A DNA stretch of 64,000 nt from Xanthostigma xanthostigma (Eukaryota; Arthropoda; Insecta; Raphidioptera; Raphidiidae). A model generated the notes under the pieces. It searched no databases, had not been told where the DNA came from, and saw only the letters and a program-made list of their open reading frames with translations. Positions 55,938-64,000 of this stretch are shown piece after piece (within the stretch, counting starts at the first letter, position 1; each line of letters starts with the position of its first letter). The stretch spans positions 15,106,001 to 15,170,000 of the forward strand of contig OY754466.1 in the NCBI GenBank assembly GCA_963575645.1, written 5' to 3'. Both the position numbers and the translations under genes were made by a program.

Positions 55938-58900
55938 CTATATAGAAATGAGCGAAGCAGTTGTCATAGGTACGACGGTAAAGAGCTGATATTGCTTGGT
56001 CAGAGGTGCTTTTCGATTATGGGTCTTCATATGAGTATTGAGGGAACTACTCTGTGAGAATGCTCTGCCGCAAACGGTACACACATAGGGTTTCTCCCCA
56101 GTATGTACTCTCTCGTGTTTCTTCATCATTGTTCTGGTTGTAAACGCCTTCTCGCAATATTGGCATGAATGGGGTTTTTCTCCTGTGTGAGTTCTCATAT
56201 GTATTGTTAGCTGACCTAAAAACAATAAATACATTTTTTTGCACATCCCTATGTACTATGTGTAACTCGCCGTATGGCGCTAACTGGCGGTTCTATTTGA
56301 AAATAGTCGCAATCTCATGTATATACAGTATAATTCGAGGAGAAAAAAGATAAATTATTTATATATGGAATGTTTAGTGATTAATTAAACCCTATTAACA
56401 TTTGTAATGTGAGTTTCCTTAATTTTTTTAATACAAATGTTATTTTATGCATCATTTTTTACATTCTCGTAAATTTAAATTAAACCTGATGTGACAGAAT
56501 CCGAGATTACTTTTCAAACGTCAATTTTTATCGACTATCTTATGAATAAAAACCGCAAATCCATAAACTAATTCAAACATAGACGCGACAAATCATGGTT
56601 CAAATCATGTTTTCTTATTTCGCCACAGCTAGCATGACATTCAGAACAGTTTAGCTCCACCCACTGGAACATAGCCCATAAAATAGCTCCTTTGCATGCC
56701 TATTTAGCAGTAGCAAAATTAATTATTCAACAAGACAAATAAATACTAGGTTATTTCCAAGCAGCAGAGAAAGGTAACAGAACCGTCACTGTCTTGCGCA
56801 GTAGCTAAAACGAAACTGTTTATATCGATTTTTGAGCTAGTGCGCAAAAGTCTTACGCAGTAACAAGACTGTGACGGTTCTGTACCGTTCTCAGACAGCT
56901 TGGAACAGACCTATTAACTTATCTATGTTATCATGTTAGTGTTTGTTTAGGAAAAATAAAATTTTAAAATGAGAAAGTGACTGGTGAAACAACAAATTAA
57001 AAATACGAGTCGATGTAATGTCTAGGTAAACTTGTTAGTTTGTGGCCAAAGTCTTTTCCACAGAACAGATTACTGTTCTGTGGTCTTTTCATTTTACCTG
57101 TGGTGCGCATGCGTTTTCTGCAAACGGAACATTCGACCGGTTTATCCCCCGTATGTGTTCGTCTGTGGCTACGCATGTCTGTCGATTGACGAAATCCTCG
57201 TCCGCACACGTCGCATATGTACGGTCGTTCATTAGTGTGCCTTCGCATATGAACCTGTAAATTATAGACGCTCAACAACAGAGATCATAAGCGTCTTGTA
57301 AACTCTTGGACAAAATTAACTGCCATAATATTTTTTGTACATCATACAGAAATTGAGTGCTAGTTTTCCACTGCGCATCAATTCGCACAGGTAAGAGAGA
57401 GCATACCATAGGTAAGGTACATACATTCATCTCTCTCACTGACTTTTTCTTACTGGCAATTTGTCAGTGATTGAATATAACCAAGAGAGAACCCAAATTA
57501 CTCTTTCTCTCTCTATGCGATTTGGCTTGTGCAGTCCAATAAATACTATACTGTCATTGAAGGAACTATTGGACTATTGGACTGGTAGTAATTTAGGTCA
57601 AAGTTCACTTTTCAAAATTGTACAACATTTTTTCGTTTTGAGGTCCCCTGAACCTAAAAACATATTTTTGGAAAAATATGTGCGTCTGTTACTTTATGAA
57701 CACGATACAGATCAAACGGATGGGCGGATTAAAACCAAATTTTGGAAGGATATGCAAATATGAAAAATCCTATTGTTTTTGGGGAAAATTGGCTCATGCG
57801 CAAAAAAAGATATATGCTATAACGTTGTTTTTCATAAAATAATGGTATACATAGCGGTTTATTACACTATTTATTTTTTTCAAGCTTTAAAAAAAATCTT
57901 TACTTTATAGTTTCGGAAACATTTTAAAAATAAAAAAAAATCAGCTGTTCTTTCGTTCTGGAGATCTGTCAGAAAGAAATTAGTTAAGCATGCTTTGATT
58001 AATTTTTACATAAAGTGGAACATATTATATCAGTAACCATGCCATCGAATTGCAAATATCATATTTAATACTAGCCATTACCCGCGTCACCGCACGCGAT
58101 ATCAGAATTTCATTTTCTTTATAATACTATATCAAATGTAAATATTTTTGAAGTTGGAATGGTACCGTCATCCAATTGCCAGGAATTCTTTTATGCACCC
58201 ATGGTAAGCTTAAAATCACCAGATGGGTAGCATTTGCTTCAACGTCCGCAGAGTTATAAAGATGTTGCAGACAGCAAATCTTTGTCCAGGCCTCGTTCAC
58301 AACCATCTAATAGTTTCAACTCACCCTGGTGTCAACAGAAAACAAAACATGCTTCCAGTCCAATTATTCCTTCAATTCTACAAAAGACAAATCACGGGAA
58401 AAAACTTACTTTAAGAACACTTTGTGACATAAAAGTAGTTTGGCAAACGGAACATTCGAACGGTTTCAAACCGGTGTGTATTCGAATATGATATTCTAAA
58501 GCACCGCTTTGACGAAAACCTTTTCCACAAAACGAACACAAATACGGTTTTTCTCCTGTATGATTTTTCATATGCTCTGCCAAAAAACTCGGATACGCAA
58601 ACTCTTTTTTACATATTTCGCATACGTGTTTTGGTTTTTTGTATCCGATTTCATGTGTTTTCATATGTCGGCGTAAACTTTCAGCTGTTAAGCATCCTTT
58701 ATTACAGTGAGAACAAGGAAACGGTTTTTCGACTGTGTGTTTATATTTATGTTGCGTCAGTTGGTACGGATAAGCGTATTTTTTATTGCAAATTTCGCAA
58801 ATATGTTCTTTTTGTTCGTTCGGTATGTGCGATCTTCGATGAACTTTCAAATGTGTTGCTCCCACAAAACTTTTACCGCATTCGTAACATTTATACGGTA

Positions 58901-60608
58901 GTTCATCATCGTTATCGTGTGTTTTTTGATGATTTATTAAAACCTTTTCATAACTAAAATTTTTATCGCATATATTACACTTAAACGTATTTTCTTTCTT
59001 GCTCACATGAAAAACGTCTCTTGCGTCATCATCAACACTATTGTCAGGGAAATTATCCTTTTGTAAACGTTCTAATCTTAAGGATAAAGGTTCATCTTCA
59101 TCACTGCTATCAGATTTAACTGAATTACTGAAGTTTTCTTTATTCGTTTCACTTTTAAATAAAATTTCTTCTGTCTCAGTTATATTCGCACTTATTAAAG
59201 CCCTCTCAATTATCGATAGTTTTGGTTTTTCTTCGTGATATTCATTTTTAACATCACTCATTTTTAAACGTAATATTTCATCTGACTTTTGACACTGCAG
59301 TTTGAATCTGTGTATACGATTGATTTCTTCAAAGCACTGGACACAAATTTTCTCAGACATTCCGTCGTCTTCACTAATCTATAGAAATAGAATATTTTGT
59401 TTAAAATAAATAAACAGAATGTTTAAATGAGCTCTTCTATTACTCTAATTTTTTACAAGTCTTACAATGTCTCTCAGTCGCTAACGCGAACTAACCCAAT
59501 TTACATGATTTTTTATGAATAGACACGTTGTTTGGTTAGGTTTTAGTCTATATTTTGTTATGCAGCGGGGATGAGCATCGGATATCAATGTTTTACTTTC
59601 AATGTCGATGTTTTTTTCATCGATGTTTTACAACGGATGTTTTATTACATCGATAACAATTTTGTAGAAAAAATCTCACTGTAACCGTTTAATTAAATCT
59701 ATCATTTGTAATATAAAAATCGTTGGTGAATCACAGAATTACTTATTTTGTTGAATTACATCGACACTTAGCAAACATCGATAACCAATGTTTTGCAACC
59801 AAATCGGCCAACGTTTTTGGCATCGATGGTTAGTTGCAATAATATATCATTTAATGCTAACATTGATGTTTAGTTTTTCTTTCGATGCTCATCTGATGTT
59901 TTTCACATCGATGGTTAGTTGCGATATATCACTCAATGTTAATTTCAATGTTTTTTTTTCGAAGTTCATCCCTAATTAGCAGTGACAATTTAACTGAAGC
60001 ATGTCAACAAAAAACAGGCAGAGTTGAGGCTTCTTTAGCATACGCTGCCTTAGAGATCTATCAATACAATGTGTGGAAGATTGGTTCGGCATAATATATC
60101 CTACAAAAGAAGTCCGCGACTGTGCGACAGCTACTCTTCAAAACCGGGCTCAATCAAACCCGGCTGCTACCTGCTAGTATTTACTAATTTATTAAAAATA
60201 AATGTGTCTACATTTCCCATACGACGCGCATACAGTATCCACAATTTAAAAAGTACAAAATATACTGCGCTATGTCTACATAAATTGTCTAATATCTAGT
60301 AATAAAAAAACAAACAATTGAAGCCTATATTACAGGCAGTAACTTTGTAAAATCTTAGCGGCATGGCTAAGAAAATAAAAAAAAAAATAATTGAGAAACG
60401 ACTTGGGAAAAACTTAAACTTGATTTGTTTGTTTTGAAAAATATCAGCAAGAATGTTAAATTCTAACCTCAATTGACGAAATAAGCATAGCAATATCACT
60501 TAATCGTATATTTTCTTCTATCGTATCAAAAACGCATGTAAAATTATTAATGCCCTCTGCCAAACATAGCCGGCATATATTGCTGATGAATATATCCTCA
60601 TTATCCAT
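55938..60608 (-). CDS. ZAD-domain C2H2 zinc-finger protein, 11 fingers
   Basis: Four exons with matching frames: 60468-60608, 58410-59378, 57098-57254 and 55938-56215, giving 514 residues. The N-terminal zinc-finger-associated domain has its two CxxC pairs in NICRLCLAEG (exon 1) and KICVQCFEEI (exon 2). An acidic/serine linker (SDSSDEDEPLSLRLERLQ) follows. Exon 2 encodes six complete C2H2 fingers. Finger 7 is split across exons 2/3, finger 8 is in exon 3, finger 9 is split across exons 3/4 and re-forms a perfect C-x2-C-x12-H-x3-H, and fingers 10-11 are in exon 4. TGEKP linkers are present. ZAD proteins are arthropod DNA-binding transcription or chromatin factors that dimerise through ZAD; the target here is unknown. 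The start at 60608 was chosen over the in-frame ATG at 60659 because the family begins just before the first CxxC. Confidence 0.92.
56748..56911. mobile_element. MITE family B, copy 4
   Basis: GGTTATTTCCAAGCAGC and the complement of CAGCTTGGAACAGACC are flanked by TA. It lies in an intron of the zinc-finger gene and shares the CTTGCGCAGTAGCTAAAACG block. Confidence 0.8.
57638..58180. repeat. Dispersed repeat family A, copy 2
   Basis: Starts GAGGTCCCCTGAACC and runs collinearly with 9793-10352 to GAAGTTGGAATGGTACCGTC. It lies between exons 2 and 3 of the zinc-finger gene. Confidence 0.75.
58234..58410 (+). other. Coding-like segment antisense in zinc-finger intron
   Basis: The plus-strand frame reads QRPQSYKDVADSKSLSRPRS and later NSFNSPWCQQKTKHASSP, with a base composition less AT-rich than the surrounding intron. 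The residues look like a disordered protein tail. An AG follows a pyrimidine-containing stretch just upstream (about 58251), but no donor is convincing. Could be an exon of an unseen plus-strand gene, a retrocopied piece or chance. Product not recognised. Confidence 0.25.
59567..59973. mobile_element. hAT-like element with internal CATCGATG repeats
   Basis: GGGGATGAGCATCG and the complement of CGAAGTTCATCCCT form imperfect inverted ends. The interior repeats CATCGATGTTTT-like units on both strands. No target duplication confirmed. It lies between exons 1 and 2 of the zinc-finger gene. Confidence 0.55.
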
Positions 60609-63600
60609 CAGTAAATAATTCTTTAAGAATTTGAAGTAAAAAAAAAACACGATCACCAAAATAAGCGCCTCTGTTTGTGACTGTCATTAAATACAATAAT
60701 GTCTGCTTTCAATCAAATTTTCTTATAATTATACTTTGTTTTAATTCTAGACACACCATTGGTGAATTTAAAATTTAACTTTAGCATAAAATTTAATTAA
60801 AGACGGTGCAAATAGGCAATTATTAAAAAATATGTTCCTTCAAAGATTTTAACTTTAAAGTTTAAGTGCCATCTCACAGGCTAGTTGAAAACTATCGAAA
60901 GATCTTGGTCTTGCGCAGGTTTATTTCTGCAATTATTTAGGTACGCATATTCGTCTTTATTGCAGGGTCAGAGCGTAAAATTAAACGGATAAAACTTCTA
61001 AATCAGAAGAGTTTTAAGAGATACGCAAATGCGCATCCATTAACTCATTGAAATTCAAGGTTAGCAGAATACAGAGGCTGGCCTTGTTCCATCTGATCAA
61101 CCAGCGTAACCATCTACGACGAATTATTCGTCTTTGTCATCTAAAGCCTCCTCGCTTTCGCTCGTTAATCAAAAATGTGATTGACATTTGTTAAATACTC
61201 ACATTAAAGTTTATAAACAACAACCATCACTATAAGATCAATTGACAGGTCCGCCGCATGTCGTCATTCCCCCACTATTATCCAATGGAACGAGGCAACT
61301 TCTGTGTCAGTTCGCAAATTGTAGTCATTGACATGCTTGTAGTTTGAAAATGTAAAATAAGCGGCACAGTTTTTCTGCAAATACACTAAAAAGTTTTGAG
61401 ATTTTAAATTTCGTAATTTTCTTCCTTACTCTTCTAGTTAATGTCTCAAATCTACGACCTATCTGAGCTTATCTTAATTACAAACAATGGCTCTGAATAA
61501 CAAATAAACAAAACGTAGCTATTTAAACAGCCGCTAATGGGTTTCTATCGACATAACCTAAAATTGACGATCAATTGAAATAAATATACGAGTTAGTGTG
61601 CATGTGATAGTGTGATGTAGCACTTAGCACACATCTCGTTCTATTCATCTTTAACCGCGCGGTTGGCGCCCCCACCCACGCCGCCACCCCCGACCACAAT
61701 TCGCGCGACACAATCGAACACATCATGTCTTCTATTTACTGACATCGGAACCCCATCATAGCCATTATCCATGATACGACCGCCGAGACACGAAATAAAT
61801 CTTAGATCTATTACCGAACGAGAAAGTATCCTCGTATCCTCCCTCGAAACGATGAGGGTTTGTAAATAGCCGAGACTGTGGAAGTTTAGTCGGCTACAAT
61901 AAAACAAAATTCAGATCATTTGCGTGATCGAAATCCTTGGACATGTCGCAACTGTATTTTTTAACGCACATTTTTTTTGTAGTCGTTTTTTTTACCTTTA
62001 CTTCTTTTCTGTATGACGTTATCGCCTTTTATGTTGCGTGCAAAATGAAAGAGTTATTATAATGCTAAATAATGAAAACAGCAAACCTTCCGGCTCCTTC
62101 TCAACCATCAATATCTACATCATTTACAGCTGCATCCGTACCCACCGTATACACACCATCACCATCGCTTCATACAAGATAATCAAAATCTCATCTCACA
62201 ACCAGTAAACAGCAGAACTCCACCGGAAAACATCGCTATCCAACAATGTTTTACAACCCAATAATATAACATATTATATAGCCACGCGTTTACAAATAAT
62301 AAAAAAAAAATAGGTGTTGGTCCCTTTATCCCCTGTTTGTCTAATCCTTATCATATTGTGTCTGGGACATGGGTTCAATACCTTGAAGCCATTGCTGCCG
62401 TTAAAAGGCAAAAGGCAGTAAGTGACCAACTTATGAATTTGAGTAGGTAAATCAAGATTTACTAAAAATGTATTGACCGTCCAGAATTTTAGATTATTGA
62501 AACCAAAACATGGGGGAAACATTTTTTAAAGACAATAAAATTATTGCTGCAGCACTTACTGCTGTCGTTGGTTTCAGTATGAACTCATTTTTCAACAAAT
62601 GTCACTTACTGCCCTTTGCCTTTTTAGGGCAGATTGGTGGGGAGGTTATAAAAAAAACAAAATAATGATAAATCAACCAACGCGAAATTGGGAGATTCAG
62701 GTTTTTCCAAAAAGATAATTGAACATTTTAATAACCTATTATAATATTTGAAAGTATTGTAATTTGTAAAGAATTAGTCCTTCTTCACCAATGAAGTTCC
62801 GTAGTATATTTTTTTTTTTAATATGGGTTTTATTGGCTTTTGTTCTGTAGTATATTACAATTTACAATGAAATACAAATCAAGTAAGTTGTATAACAAAA
62901 GGTTCTGCTTTGTAATAAACTCAGATTATTTGAGCTTAGTAATAATTCATATTTTCAACTTGATATTTTTTGAAAAGATTAGAACAGATTAGGCCAGTAA
63001 AATGAAGATGATTTGACCCTAAACATTTCCACAAAATCGCAAAAGGGTGGAATTTTGAGGGAACATTTATATAAGTATGATCAAAATTGCACCTTCCTGC
63101 GATGACTGAAACTTGTTAAAAAACTGTATTTCCATCAGTTCTTTGCTTGTATCTTGTCAAAGCTAAATATTGTAACCATGGAAAAGTTCTTCTAATTTTC
63201 GAATTAGTGGAAACTGAGTTCATCATTTTACTGCCTAAGATAGGAGTGTTCCTAGTTGGTCCAAAGGTGCACCATATCCTAAAAGGATAATTGTAATGTT
63301 TAAAACAAATTAAAACTTCAATTGACACTTCTACCGGTTCTTGAAATTAGAACCTAGGGGCTTGTAATAGGAATGTCATGGAAACGCCATGTAAACAACG
63401 ACATCGCTACACGCGCGGCTATTTTCGAGTCCATGAGTGCTAGTGATCAAGGAAAAATTCAGACAATGGACGGTTTCCTACACACAAGATCTATTTGTGA
63501 AGTTCACACATACACTGACATATTATAATCCAGTGTGGCATGTTTAAAGAAAAGTGCCTGCCTGTAGCTGTGGCTTCTGAAAAACACTTAAGATTCCTAA

Positions 63601-64000
63601 CTTTGAAACTATATGTTTGCAAGCGCTTTAACACTGCTGATTTTTTACGCACCGAATAAGTAAGTTTTGAATGCCTGTATTTACATAGATCTAGCTCATA
63701 CAGGGCTTAAAGGAGCGAAATAAAATTTTAAGCTAAATGTTTTCAGAGTATTTTCATAATTTTCCAATTTAATTCAAAGCCTTCTAGAATACAGTATAAA
63801 TTCTATATAGCGAACTTCTATTTATGGAAAACTCCTTAAAACGTAGAAATTGCTGAGGTTTGTTTGTTTGGTTGGTTTACATTGTTACCACATGTACAGT
63901 TTTCGAGTTTATAGCGTTGAGACAGCTGAAATGTTGCCGTTAAAATCTTTGTAATATTTTTGTATTGGTTTCAGGTTTTTGGGGTACGAAGATAGTTTCA
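60609..64000. other. Upstream/intergenic stretch, no gene recognised
   Basis: It holds the putative zinc-finger promoter at its left end. A locally C-rich block at 61655-61680 gives a minus-strand frame with GGGGVGGGA, which looks compositional. An inverted repeat GTCACTTACTGCC pairs with GGCAGTAAGTGAC (about 62601 and 62413). No protein family was recognised on either strand. Confidence 0.45.

Noticed and set aside
61641-61907. Minus-strand 88-residue glycine-containing frame
   Set aside because: The glycine run comes from a C-rich block; no signal peptide, promoter or homology is evident.
63434-63529. Short plus-strand frame starting MSASDQGKIQTMDGF
   Set aside because: Only about 31 residues before a stop and no convincing splice donor; may be a leader of a gene to the right but unsupported.

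Overview
The window is insect nuclear DNA: AT-rich, with spliced protein-coding genes, long introns packed with DNA transposons, Helitrons, foldback elements and tRNA-derived repeats, and no bacterial or viral gene organisation. A ZAD-type zinc-finger gene and an E4/FE4-like esterase point to an arthropod, most likely a winged insect. I cannot fix the order from the sequence alone.

Layout, left to right. (1) About 0.5-18.4 kb: a carboxylesterase gene on the minus strand in eight recoverable exons, its last exon off the left edge. Its introns hold a small secreted glycine/serine/glutamine-rich protein gene on the plus strand (5.0-5.7 kb), several hAT- and pogo-type elements, Helitron copies, and a complete-looking 3.4 kb DNA transposon (10.8-14.2 kb) with an intact two-exon transposase-like gene. 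(2) About 18.4-27.5 kb: a gene-poor stretch of foldbacks and nested hAT elements with clear 8-bp target duplications. (3) 27.5-55.1 kb: the whole coding region of XRN1 (pacman), the cytoplasmic 5'-3' exoribonuclease, on the minus strand. I assembled 27 exons with consistent reading frames (1,709 residues), and all the expected catalytic acidic residues are present. Its introns carry more than a dozen foldback or terminal-inverted-repeat elements, including a ~700-bp palindrome with essentially no spacer. (4) 55.9-60.6 kb: a four-exon ZAD/C2H2 zinc-finger gene on the minus strand (514 residues, eleven fingers), upstream of XRN1 in the same orientation. (5) 60.6-64 kb: no gene recognised.

The three main minus-strand genes are unrelated in function: esterase (ester or xenobiotic hydrolysis), XRN1 (mRNA decay) and a zinc-finger DNA-binding protein. 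Nothing suggests a pathway cluster. Exon junctions were read by eye from GT/AG sites and frame agreement. They should be reliable where frames match and the protein family is known, but no transcript evidence was available.

The most notable observations are the intact transposon with an unusual transposase-like protein and subterminal repeats, the zero-spacer palindrome and other long hairpins inside the XRN1 primary transcript, Helitrons carrying a tRNA-Lys-like segment, and the secreted low-complexity gene nested antisense in an esterase intron.
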